Positions 1-7,298 of a stretch of DNA of 19,871 nucleotides are shown one piece after another. The notes under the pieces are model-generated. The model searched no databases. It had not been told where the DNA came from and was given only the letters and a program-made list of their open reading frames with translations. The stretch is from an uncultured Solobacterium sp. (GTDB lineage Bacteria > Bacillota_I > Bacilli_A > Erysipelotrichales > Erysipelotrichaceae). Every line of letters starts with the position of its first letter. Position 1 is the first letter of the stretch. The stretch spans positions 1 through 19,871 of the forward strand of contig CAJOLG010000036.1 in the NCBI GenBank assembly GCA_905235315.1, written 5' to 3'. The position numbers and the translations under genes were made by a program.

Positions 1-669
1 CTGAAAAATCCGGATACCCTGCTGTATGAACAGCATGACGGATTCTTCCGGCTTCCCCATGTGGATATCAATCAGATTCCGATCACGGACTTCCCTCTTT
101 ACAGCCACTGGACCTATGACCGGATCTACCGCAATGACATGATCAAGCAGCCGGATGTTCTGATGCTGATGCTGCTGTTCAATTCCTCCTTCAGTGAAGA
201 AGAGCTGCGCGCAAACTACGAGTTCTATGAGCCGAAGTGCATTCATGAAAGTTCCCTTTCGCCCTCGGTTCACTCGATCCTTGCCTCCCAGCTCAAAAAA
301 CGGGAAGAAGCCTCTGATTTCTTCCATTTCGCCACCCGAATGGATCTTGACAACTATAACCGCAATACCCGCGAAGGTCTTCATACGACATCCATCGCAG
401 CTGCCTGGATGAACATTGTATACGGCTTCGGCGGAATGCGGAGCGACAGCGACATTCTGTCCTTTACACCGTCAATTCCGCAGAACTGGAACAGTTATTC
501 CTTCCGTGTCACCTATCATGGTCAGGTTATTGAACTGAAGGTGGAAGCGGATCAGGTAACCATGCATCTTCTCTCGGATCAGCATGTAACGGTGAAGGTC
601 TACGGCAAAGAGTATGAACTGAGCAGGGAAAATACTGTCATCCCTGTCGCAGAGGAATGGAAAGCGTAA
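1..669 (+). CDS. Glycoside hydrolase family 65 phosphorylase (maltose phosphorylase-like), C-terminal part
   Basis: The reading frame is open from base 1, so the gene starts outside the window and only about the last 222 codons are present. GH65 enzymes split alpha-glucobioses such as maltose, kojibiose, nigerose or trehalose with phosphate to give glucose and beta-glucose 1-phosphate in the cytoplasm. The fragment shows the conserved GH65 tail: FYEPKCIHESSLSPSVHS (about nt 223-276), then EGLHTTSIAAAWMNIVYGFG (nt 370-429, the phosphate-binding GLHTTS region), then the beta-sandwich C-terminal domain. The next gene, pgmB, starts one base after the stop codon; this pairing is typical because PgmB consumes the beta-glucose 1-phosphate. 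Maltose phosphorylase is the commonest partner of pgmB, but the substrate cannot be settled from this fragment. Confidence 0.93.
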   Translation: MKNPDTLLYEQHDGFFRLPHVDINQIPITDFPLYSHWTYDRIYRNDMIKQPDVLMLMLLFNSSFSEEELRANYEFYEPKCIHESSLSPSVHSILASQLKKREEASDFFHFATRMDLDNYNRNTREGLHTTSIAAAWMNIVYGFGGMRSDSDILSFTPSIPQNWNSYSFRVTYHGQVIELKVEADQVTMHLLSDQHVTVKVYGKEYELSRENTVIPVAEEWKA

Positions 670-670
670 T

Positions 671-1318
671 ATGAACGGTGTGATATTTGATCTCGACGGC
701 GTACTGGTATCGACGGATGAACTTCATTACCAGGCATGGGTCCGTCTTGCGGATGAGCTCGGCATCGTCGGTTTTACAAAGAAAGACAACGAACGGCAGC
801 GCGGCGTAAGCCGCATGGAATCGCTGGAGGTTCTTCTGGAGAAAAGTGACAGGCAGTATACACCGGAAGAAAAAACAGAGCTGGCTGAGCGAAAGAATTC
901 CTATTTTAAAGAAAGCCTGAACTCGCTGACGCCGGACGATCTTCTGCCGGGTGTGCTGGATAGTCTTAAGATGCTGAAGGAACGCGGAATCAGGACGGCG
1001 GTCGGCTCCGCCAGTAAAAATGCGTCATACATCCTGGAGCGTATCGGTATCGAGCCGCTGCTGGATGAAGTGGCCTCCGGTCTCGATGTCACAAAATCAA
1101 AACCGGATCCGGAGATATTTCTGGTCGCTGCCCGAAAGCTGAATCTTCCTCCGGAGGAATGCCTTGTCGTTGAGGACGCTGCCGCCGGAATTGAAGCGGC
1201 GAAGCGCGGCGGTATGCTCTCGCTTGCGGTCGGTCCTCTTTACGAAACCATCGGCGGCACATTCTGTGCCAGAGACCTCTCCCGTGTAACGGATTGGGAT
1301 ACGATCCTGAGCCGGTAA
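671..1318 (+). CDS. pgmB: Beta-phosphoglucomutase
   Basis: A 215-residue cytoplasmic HAD-superfamily enzyme that converts beta-glucose 1-phosphate to glucose 6-phosphate through a phospho-aspartate. Motif I is FDLDGVLVSTDELH, with D7 as nucleophile, D9 as general acid/base and H19 matching the hinge histidine of the Lactococcus enzyme. RGVSR (44-48) is the substrate loop, VGSASKN (111-117) is motif II, K144 in SKPDPEIF is motif III, and E168/D169 in VVEDAAAG bind Mg2+. This full set of beta-PGM signatures separates it from generic HAD phosphatases. The ATG lies one base after the GH65 stop, so the two are co-transcribed and probably translationally coupled. Its product enters glycolysis. The length is normal for the family. 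Confidence 0.95.
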   Translation: MNGVIFDLDGVLVSTDELHYQAWVRLADELGIVGFTKKDNERQRGVSRMESLEVLLEKSDRQYTPEEKTELAERKNSYFKESLNSLTPDDLLPGVLDSLKMLKERGIRTAVGSASKNASYILERIGIEPLLDEVASGLDVTKSKPDPEIFLVAARKLNLPPEECLVVEDAAAGIEAAKRGGMLSLAVGPLYETIGGTFCARDLSRVTDWDTILSR

Positions 1319-1338
1319 CCTGCACGCAGGATTTTCTG

Positions 1339-1386
1339 ACCCGCAGACTCTGGAAGCTTCATTGAATCCGGAGCCTGCGGGTTTTC
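1339..1386 (+). terminator. Intrinsic terminator of the GH65-pgmB operon
   Basis: ACCCGCAG (1339-1346) pairs with CTGCGGGT (1375-1382), and just inside, across an A-C mismatch, CTCTGG (1348-1353) pairs with CCGGAG (1368-1373). The 14-nt loop is closed by this long stem, and TTTT follows at 1382-1385. It lies 20 bases after the pgmB stop. Confidence 0.85.
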
Positions 1387-1410
1387 CTTCCGGACATGGG
1401 AATAATGTAT

Positions 1411-1438
1411 TTGACACACGGAAAACGAAACGTATAAT
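1411..1438 (+). promoter_or_regulatory. Sigma-A promoter of purF
   Basis: TTGACA (1411-1416) and TATAAT (1433-1438) are both perfect consensus hexamers, separated by 16 bp. Transcription should begin near 1444-1446, giving purF a leader of about 145 nt. Confidence 0.85.
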
Positions 1439-1447
1439 TAGTCGCGT

Positions 1448-1492
1448 AAGACAAGGGTGTCTTTGGTGAATGGGCTTTCTGACACCCTTTTT
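1448..1492 (+). terminator. Terminator-like hairpin in the purF leader (possible attenuator)
   Basis: AAGGGTGTC (1453-1461) pairs perfectly with GACACCCTT (1481-1489) around a 19-nt loop, and a run of T covers 1488-1492. This is an intrinsic terminator within about 50 nt of the predicted transcription start and upstream of purF. The 5' arm overlaps a second possible stem, AAGACA (1448-1453) with TGTCTT (1458-1463) around AGGG, so the two cannot form together. That geometry suits attenuation, but no known purine, T-box or other riboswitch fold is visible. It could also end a short RNA of about 50 nt. Confidence 0.6.
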
Positions 1493-1595
1493 CTGTTTTT
1501 TGGAAACACCTTCAACAGAAACGGATCCGGCTTCCCCTTTGATTCGGGAATCACGAACCGGCAGAACAGACAGAATGACGGAGGAGCGTAGATGA
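1470..1595 (+). other. Possible 41-codon leader ORF overlapping the purF start
   Basis: An ATG at 1470 opens a frame of 41 codons (MGFLTPFFCFLETPSTETDP and onward, ending MTEERR). It ends at a TGA (1593-1595) that overlaps the purF ATG as ATGA. The ORF begins in the loop of the leader hairpin and reads through its 3' arm. The only Shine-Dalgarno-like bases are a distant AGGG at 1454-1457, so translation is doubtful. The ORF has no homology I recognise, and chance is a fair alternative. Confidence 0.2.
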
Positions 1596-3010
1596 GTATT
1601 CATGAAGAATGCGGGGTATTCGGCGTCATGGCGGATCATCCGTTCAATGCGGCGGAATACTGCTATTACGGATTGTTTGCCCTGCAGCACCGGGGACAGG
1701 AAAGCTGCGGTATTTCAGTCAACGATGACGGACTGTTTGTTTCCCATAAAGACCTTGGTCTTGTCAGTGAGGTATTTTCCAAAGATATTCTTTCTTTGTT
1801 TCCGGACGGCAGTATGGCAGTTGCACATACGCGTTACGGTACTACCGGCGGCACAAACCGGCGGAACTGTCAGCCGATTGAGGTGAATCATCAGAAAGGT
1901 CATATGGCGATTGCGCATAACGGAAATCTGTCCAATGCGGATCACCTTCGCTCCGTACTGGAACTGTCCGGAGCCATTTTTCACACGACAAGCGATACGG
2001 AAATCATCGCCTATATTGTCACAAAGGAACGTCTGACTGCCCCCTCCATTGAGGATGCGCTCAGTTCCGCGATGTACACCCTGGAAGGGGCGTACTCCCT
2101 GATTCTGATGTCGCCCCAGAAACTGATCTGCGCGAGAGATCCGTATGGCTTCCGGCCTCTGTGTTACGGAAAAACAGAAGACGGCGTTTATGTGGCAGCT
2201 TCGGAAAGCTGCGCGCTGACGGCAGTCGGTGCCTCCTTTATACGCGACGTAGAACCGGGCGAGATTCTGATTTTCACACCGGACGGCGTTGTTTCCCGCC
2301 GCGAACACTGCGGGCAGAAAGAAAAGAAGCTCTGCGTGTTTGAATATATCTATTTTGCAAGACCCGACTCATCGATTGACGGCTGTTCTGTACATGCGGC
2401 GAGAGTCAAAGCGGGAGAAATCCTGGCCGAAAAACATCCGGTGGACGCTGACATTGTCATCGGTGTTCCCGATTCCGGACTGGACGCAGCCCTCGGTTAC
2501 AGCAGGGCCTCCGGGATTCCCTACGGAATCGGTCTGATCAAGAATAAATATATCGGCAGGACGTTCATTGCGCCGGAAAACCGGCTCAATCAGGTGAACA
2601 TAAAACTGTCGGCAGTGGAACATGCAGTAAAGGGCAAACGCGTTGTCCTGATCGATGATTCCATTGTGCGGGGCACGACAAGCGGACATATTATTTCGCT
2701 TCTGAGAAATGCCGGCGCAAAGGAAATCCACATGCGCATTTCCGCCCCGCCCTTTCTCCATCCGTGTTATTACGGAACCGATATCGACTCCACAGAACAT
2801 CTGATTGCGTGCCATCATTCCGCCGCTGAAATCGCGGAAATGATCGGGGCTGATTCCCTTGGATATCTTCCGGTTGAAAGTCTGTCCGAACTGATCGGAA
2901 GTCCGCATTACTGCAGTGCCTGCTTTGACGGAAACTATCCGACAGCGATTCCGACCGGTACCGGAAGGAATCACTTTGAGCAGCGGCTGTCCGAACAAAA
3001 AGACCGATAA
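1592..3010 (+). CDS. purF: Amidophosphoribosyltransferase (glutamine PRPP amidotransferase)
   Basis: First committed step of de novo purine synthesis: PRPP plus glutamine gives 5-phosphoribosylamine. The protein has 472 residues. C7 in MSIHEECGVFGV is the N-terminal nucleophile exposed by removing a short propeptide, and LQHRGQESCG (31-40) and the AHNGNLSN segment (about 108-115) belong to the class II glutaminase domain. The PRTase domain carries the PRPP loop VVLIDDSIVRGTTS (351-364). C248, C392, C441 and C444 match the four [4Fe-4S] ligands of the Bacillus-type enzyme, so this is the oxygen-sensitive iron-sulfur form. The start is set by GGAGGAG (1580-1586), 5 nt before the ATG. purF is alone here: no other pur genes adjoin it and it has its own promoter, leader hairpin and terminator, unlike the usual large pur operon. 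Confidence 0.97.
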   Translation: MSIHEECGVFGVMADHPFNAAEYCYYGLFALQHRGQESCGISVNDDGLFVSHKDLGLVSEVFSKDILSLFPDGSMAVAHTRYGTTGGTNRRNCQPIEVNHQKGHMAIAHNGNLSNADHLRSVLELSGAIFHTTSDTEIIAYIVTKERLTAPSIEDALSSAMYTLEGAYSLILMSPQKLICARDPYGFRPLCYGKTEDGVYVAASESCALTAVGASFIRDVEPGEILIFTPDGVVSRREHCGQKEKKLCVFEYIYFARPDSSIDGCSVHAARVKAGEILAEKHPVDADIVIGVPDSGLDAALGYSRASGIPYGIGLIKNKYIGRTFIAPENRLNQVNIKLSAVEHAVKGKRVVLIDDSIVRGTTSGHIISLLRNAGAKEIHMRISAPPFLHPCYYGTDIDSTEHLIACHHSAAEIAEMIGADSLGYLPVESLSELIGSPHYCSACFDGNYPTAIPTGTGRNHFEQRLSEQKDR

Positions 3011-3036
3011 CCGGGGAAGTGTTTCCCGGGACGAGG

Positions 3037-3068
3037 AAACGGAACGGAGAATCCGGCGTTCCGTTTTT
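3037..3068 (+). terminator. Intrinsic terminator of purF
   Basis: AAACGGAAC (3037-3045) pairs with GTTCCGTTT (3058-3066) around a 12-nt loop, and T-rich sequence follows to 3074. A second imperfect hairpin (CCGGGGAA with TTCCCGG, 3011-3029) sits between the stop codon and this terminator. Confidence 0.85.
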
Positions 3069-3103
3069 ATTTTTCCCCTGACGGCGTGTTTCTCACCGCA
3101 ATG

Positions 3104-3125
3104 AAAACGGGCTCCGAAGAGCCCG
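3104..3125 (-). terminator. Intrinsic terminator of the DUF1508 gene
   Basis: Read on the minus strand, CGGGCTC pairs with GAGCCCG around a TTCG tetraloop (3125 to 3108) and TTTT follows (3107-3104). It faces the purF terminator across about 40 bp, so the convergent transcripts are each closed. Confidence 0.85.
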
Positions 3126-3204
3126 GATACCGTACGATAAAACCATCTTTTCCGTTTCATCGTGCTTCGTATCAGTTTTGAATTTTGTCTTTGCAGAGCC
3201 CGGA

Positions 3205-3576
3205 TTATTCCTGTTCTGTCGGGCCGGCAGAATTCTTGATGACCGATTCAATTCCGTTTTTGCAGGAACGCATGGACTTGTATCCTTCGCTGACACCGAT
3301 GATCTGTCCGTTCTTTGCCTTCAGACGGAAGCGGATCTCTCCTGCCTTGTCGGTATAGATCTCAAACTTCGGGTTCTTTTCCTTTTTGAATCCTTCAGCC
3401 GTCTGGTCTTCGATCGCCGCAATCGGTGCGTTTGCGGCAACGGAAGCGATTCCGTTTTTGCATGATTTCAGGGACTTGTACACTTCGGATGAGAGGATGA
3501 CTTCGCGGTTCGCTGCTTTGAGATCGAATTTGATTCCTGTGTTTGTACTGCGGATAACGAATTTACCCATTGCCAT
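3205..3576 (-). CDS. DUF1508 (YegP-like) tandem-duplication protein
   Basis: A 123-residue protein made of two copies of the DUF1508 fold, residues about 4-49 and 69-116, joined by a linker. Each copy ends in the family hallmark, SLKSCKNGIASV in the first and SMRSCKNGIESV in the second. The second copy has the full FEIYTDKAGEIRFRLKAKNG core; the first is more diverged (VIRSTNTGIKFDLKAANR). Members are small soluble proteins of unknown biochemical function. The start at 3576 is favoured by AAGGAG on the minus strand about 10 nt upstream; an internal ATG two codons later is possible. No operon partner: it has its own terminator, and a TATAAT lies about 50 bp upstream. Confidence 0.9.
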   Translation of the reverse strand: MAMGKFVIRSTNTGIKFDLKAANREVILSSEVYKSLKSCKNGIASVAANAPIAAIEDQTAEGFKKEKNPKFEIYTDKAGEIRFRLKAKNGQIIGVSEGYKSMRSCKNGIESVIKNSAGPTEQE

Positions 3577-3627
3577 AAATTATTTTCTCCTTACATGCAT
3601 TCTCGATGCATTCCAATTGTTAAGAAA

Positions 3628-3633
3628 ATTATA
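3628..3633 (-). promoter_or_regulatory. Likely -10 element for the DUF1508 gene
   Basis: A perfect TATAAT on the minus strand 52 bp before the DUF1508 start. The best spaced -35 (TGAATG, 3656-3651) is weak, so only the -10 is well supported. Confidence 0.45.
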
Positions 3634-3751
3634 TCCGTTTTTTTCTGATTCATTCATGTATTTTCTCTTAATGTGCATGTATTTTATCCGGGATCTCTGA
3701 CATTTGCTGTAATTCAGAAGAAGCGGTGTCTTTCATCCCGTTCGTTTTGCT

Positions 3752-5608
3752 TTATATCCTGAGTTCTGTTCCGAAGTGTTCATCGTTTCCGATCAGGATC
3801 AGATAGTCGTCCTCTCCCGGAGCGGTCCTCCGGCTGAGTTCCGGATTAAACCGATACTCTCCCTGGAAGTTGATATACCCGATCAGGATGAACTGGTATC
3901 GCAGGCAGATCTGCCGCAGCCTGCCTACGGTATAGGAACCTGCCGCATTCAGATACTTTGCCTTGATCAGACAGATTTCATTTCCTTCATGAGATAACAG
4001 TTCCGCGAACACCGGAAGCAGTTCCGGGCTCTCCGCAAGCTGGGTAAGAAAGAGCGAAGCCATGTTGGAGCCCACCACAAAGTCGGTGCTGTCATCTCCC
4101 TCCACCAGAACCTGGTTTGCCTCTTTATGAAGTTCTGCCGTGATATTGAACGACAGGTTATATCGCTCCCGGATATCCCGCAGACGCAGCAGCAGGAAGC
4201 TGGTGCGCATATCATCGCGTTCATCGTCATCGGAATGATAGCTCAGGATAATAAAATGATGATATTTCTCTGCCAGCCCGAGCAGCGCTTCTTCATCCAG
4301 TACAGGCTTCTGCACGGTTTCGATACGGAGCTTCGGGAACTGTGCCTTCAGCTTCTCTGTTTCTTCCGGTTCTGTCTGCGGATTTACAATCAGCACCTCC
4401 CGGACATGAGCAGGCAGTTCCCGCAGGATGATCTTAAGAGATTTGTTGGATCCGAAGATGCATACCTTGGCGAGAAGTCTCGGCCCGAGGATTCCGCTGT
4501 GGCTTTCCGAACTTTCAAACGCCGAAGACGCGGTCTCTGTCAAGGAATAACTGTTTCTGGTTTCTGCGAAGATGAGAATATCATCGCTTTCCTCAAGCAG
4601 TGTCAGCCGCGGGGGATTCAGATAGATTTTCCCGTCCCGCGCATAGCCGAGCGGCACCGCCCTATCCAGTCTTGCGGAAAGCGTTTCAAAAGACAGCCCG
4701 CCCACGTTGTCAATGTGAGTCAGATAGAATTCATTGCCTTCATAGCAGAATATCTCACGGAAAACATTTGACAATCCGGGCTGTGTGCACGACCGCGCGA
4801 TCATCATCGCAATTGTGTCATCGGTATGCAGGGTAAAAATGTTATGTTTCTTCTCAAATGTCCTTGGCAGACGGTATTCCTCCTGGAAAATGATTCCGTT
4901 GATCCGGACCTTGTCGGTATCGTCAATGATCGTTGACAGCGCAAGAAGAATCTTTGTCACCCGGGGATTGGACGTCGGGCTGATGATGATTGATTTTGCG
5001 TCTTTTACCGCAAGGCGCTCCAGCGCATTCGGGTCGAAGATATCGATACTGCGGCAGATGATTTTTACGTTCTTATGGAGTTCGATGTTGTCCTGGATCA
5101 GCTGCTCCATCTCATCCTTTTCCATCTCTCCCGCCGCGACGATCGTACACGGCTCCTCCGCAGCCGCAAGCACCAGCTCTCGCAGAAGGGTGTATTCGCC
5201 GGAGTAAAACCCGATCACCACAATATGCCCGCTTTCCAGCACAGCGGAGTTTCCCCGCCGCAGACTGACCACTTTTTCTTCAATCATACTGGTGATGATA
5301 CCGATCAGGATGCTGGTAAAAAGGATGCCGATAACCGCAATGACAGCCATGCATAACAGGTAAGCAGTCTGCGGCGGATCCCCCGGATCATACTCGGGCA
5401 TCCAGGCATTGATCAGTGTGACGTAACCGTTCCAGAGGTTGGTAAAAAAACTGCCCGGCTCCCGCATGAAAACGGTCATGATACAGATGACAAAGAATAC
5501 CAGCAATACGGAAGTGACAATGAGCAGAAGAATAAGGTTATGACTCCCTCTGGCCATGTAATTATCGAAGCGATACTGCAGTCGTTCCCTGAAAGACGGT
5601 TTTTCCAT
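3752..5608 (-). CDS. CASTOR/POLLUX-related putative ion channel
   Basis: A 618-residue membrane protein. Two hydrophobic helices are clear, about residues 22-48 and 81-109, with a short loop between them (about 50-80) that should hold the pore. Two Rossmann-like RCK/TrkA-N halves follow: the first starts near HIVVIGFYSGEYTLLREL (128-145), the second near KVCIFGSNKSLKIILREL (381-398). QPGLSNVFREIFCYEGNEFY (276-295) is the conserved middle segment of the CASTOR/POLLUX family (Pfam Castor_Poll_mid). In plants these proteins are ion channels of the nuclear envelope; bacterial members are largely uncharacterised, and the gating RCK domains suggest ligand control. The loop has no TVGYG potassium filter, so ion selectivity is open. 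AGGGGA lies 7 nt before the ATG. It is transcribed alone. Confidence 0.82.
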   Translation of the reverse strand: MEKPSFRERLQYRFDNYMARGSHNLILLLIVTSVLLVFFVICIMTVFMREPGSFFTNLWNGYVTLINAWMPEYDPGDPPQTAYLLCMAVIAVIGILFTSILIGIITSMIEEKVVSLRRGNSAVLESGHIVVIGFYSGEYTLLRELVLAAAEEPCTIVAAGEMEKDEMEQLIQDNIELHKNVKIICRSIDIFDPNALERLAVKDAKSIIISPTSNPRVTKILLALSTIIDDTDKVRINGIIFQEEYRLPRTFEKKHNIFTLHTDDTIAMMIARSCTQPGLSNVFREIFCYEGNEFYLTHIDNVGGLSFETLSARLDRAVPLGYARDGKIYLNPPRLTLLEESDDILIFAETRNSYSLTETASSAFESSESHSGILGPRLLAKVCIFGSNKSLKIILRELPAHVREVLIVNPQTEPEETEKLKAQFPKLRIETVQKPVLDEEALLGLAEKYHHFIILSYHSDDDERDDMRTSFLLLRLRDIRERYNLSFNITAELHKEANQVLVEGDDSTDFVVGSNMASLFLTQLAESPELLPVFAELLSHEGNEICLIKAKYLNAAGSYTVGRLRQICLRYQFILIGYINFQGEYRFNPELSRRTAPGEDDYLILIGNDEHFGTELRI

Positions 5609-5736
5609 GATAGTTCCCCTGATATTGTGAATGACAACGGAAATGAACAGATTCTGTTTTCATTGTACCGCATGGTAATTCAATATAACATGCCCGCATG
5701 CGAACTCCGGCTTTCGCATTTCTGTCTTTTTTCAAA

Positions 5737-5787
5737 GAAAAACCGCCGGTGCTGCAGCCGGCAGGATGTATACACTGACGGTTTTTC
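5737..5787 (-). terminator. Intrinsic terminator downstream of the epimerase/hydrolase operon
   Basis: GAAAAACCG (5737-5745) pairs with CGGTTTTTC (5779-5787), and GCCGG/CCGGC (5745-5749 with 5758-5762) forms an inner stem. T-runs occur on both strands, so it could act in both directions. It is placed to end the minus-strand operon that stops at 5852. Confidence 0.75.
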
Positions 5788-5851
5788 GTTATGAATCAGA
5801 AGTCTGTCACGCAGATGCGCTGCCCGAACATTCGAACAGAATCAATCTTCG

Positions 5852-7282
5852 TTACTCTTTTACGAAGAATACCGGAGAAATACCCGGTGTCGGTTCAATG
5901 ACTGCGTCAAATCCGGTCACTTCTCCGTCCTGAACCCGGAAGGTTACCGGGAACTGCAGGCCGTAGACAAACATCGCCGCATCAAAGACATCATAGTTGT
6001 AATGCGTCAGGATGCCGTCATATCCGTTCCAGTTGAGCGCCAGCCCGTTCTCTGTTTCCTTTATGGTGATGTCAAGGAAACCGGGGCTGTTGTACACGCC
6101 GGTATAAGCAGACAGCGGCAGTGAAGGCACAGTATCTTTTACTCTTGCCTCTTCCTTTGCCTGCATTCCGGCTGCCATACCCGCAAACAGCGGGCCGATC
6201 ACCGCGTTCAGACGGTCTGTCCAGTCTTCTGCCGGAACACCGAGGAAATCATCCAGGATTTCATATGTCACCGCATTGATCAGGAAGTTCGTTGTGCCGT
6301 TCGACAGAACGATAATACCAAGGTCTTCGGAAGGCAGTAATGTCATCAGTGAGGAGAAGCCAAGTGTATTACCGCCGTGACTCCACATCCTGCGGCCGCG
6401 GTAAAGATCCGTAAACCAGCCGAGACCGTAGGTCGTCTCCGTGATCTCAGGAAGCGAAAACAGATACGGTGTGCCGAGAAACTGCGGCTTGTGCACTTCG
6501 TCCAGAGTTGCCTTTTCGCAGATCTTCACGCCGTTCCAGGTACCGTCTCCCAATTGAAACTTCATATACTTCATCATGTCGTTTGCGGTTGAACATATCG
6601 CTCCTGCCGGCCCGACTGCCTTGAGATCCAGGTACGGCTGGGCAAGATTTCCCTGCGGGGTAAAGACATAGCCGAGCGATTTGTTCTCTCCCATGTCATT
6701 TACGGAAAGAACCGTGTCGTTCATCCCCAGCGGTTCAAGGATCTTTTCCGCCACCAGCTGTTCCCAGGTTTTTCCCGTAACCGCCTCCGCTGCGCATCCT
6801 GCCAGCATTACCATCTGGTTGGAATACTTGAAGCCGGCACGGAAATCAAACTGCGGCTGAAGATATGCCAGCTGAGGAATCATATCCATTCGATTTTCCG
6901 GCACTGCGTAGATTGACTGGGCATCATACGCCGCTGCGCCGGTGCGGTGACAAAGCAGATCCCGTAATGTCACATGTTCGGTTACATAGGGATCATACAG
7001 TTTCAGCGAAGGAAGATACTGAATGACCGGGGTGTCCCAGTTCAGTTTTCCCTCTTCCGCCAGGATGCCCAGCAGCAGGGAAGTAAAACTCTTGGTGGCA
7101 GATCCGATCGGCATCATTGTGTCCGCGTCAACCGGATCGGTATCATTCTTTTTGCCGTATCCTTTTGCGGTGAGCACTTCCCCGTTCTTTATGACACCGA
7201 TGGAGAAGCCATGCAGATTCCATTTTTGAAGCAATTCCTGTGCATGTTCGTCTAAAGCGTTCAGATAGGTTCCGGTTTCCAT
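5852..7282 (-). CDS. Serine hydrolase, beta-lactamase/penicillin-binding protein-like (class C fold)
   Basis: A 476-residue PF00144-type serine hydrolase. Counting from the upstream ATG at 7297, the catalytic motifs are S66-A-T-K69 (SxxK nucleophile and base), Y158-S-N160 (YxN) and H307-G-G309 (KTG equivalent, here HGG as in esterase/AmpH-like members). After about residue 385 comes a beta-rich C-terminal domain resembling DUF3471. No signal peptide is visible, so it is probably cytoplasmic. The start at 7282 is chosen because GGAGG lies 8 nt before it, inside the longer frame (ATG at 7297). The dipeptide epimerase gene ends 16 nt upstream, so the two form an operon; the pairing suggests a peptidase or amidase acting on cell-wall or D-amino-acid peptides. 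It is not evidence of beta-lactam resistance. Confidence 0.88.
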   Translation of the reverse strand: METGTYLNALDEHAQELLQKWNLHGFSIGVIKNGEVLTAKGYGKKNDTDPVDADTMMPIGSATKSFTSLLLGILAEEGKLNWDTPVIQYLPSLKLYDPYVTEHVTLRDLLCHRTGAAAYDAQSIYAVPENRMDMIPQLAYLQPQFDFRAGFKYSNQMVMLAGCAAEAVTGKTWEQLVAEKILEPLGMNDTVLSVNDMGENKSLGYVFTPQGNLAQPYLDLKAVGPAGAICSTANDMMKYMKFQLGDGTWNGVKICEKATLDEVHKPQFLGTPYLFSLPEITETTYGLGWFTDLYRGRRMWSHGGNTLGFSSLMTLLPSEDLGIIVLSNGTTNFLINAVTYEILDDFLGVPAEDWTDRLNAVIGPLFAGMAAGMQAKEEARVKDTVPSLPLSAYTGVYNSPGFLDITIKETENGLALNWNGYDGILTHYNYDVFDAAMFVYGLQFPVTFRVQDGEVTGFDAVIEPTPGISPVFFVKE

Positions 7283-7298
7283 AATCATGTCCTCCATT

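Noticed and set aside
1417..1445. PurR box near the purF promoter (AAAACGAAACGTA)
   Set aside because: It only loosely resembles a PurBox and lacks the inverted partner at the expected spacing.
1441..1591. Purine or other known riboswitch upstream of purF
   Set aside because: The leader before the terminator is too short for a purine aptamer and no conserved aptamer core is visible.
5852..7282. Class C beta-lactamase conferring resistance
   Set aside because: The protein has the general serine-hydrolase fold with HGG in place of KTG, no signal peptide, and an operon partner linked to peptide metabolism.
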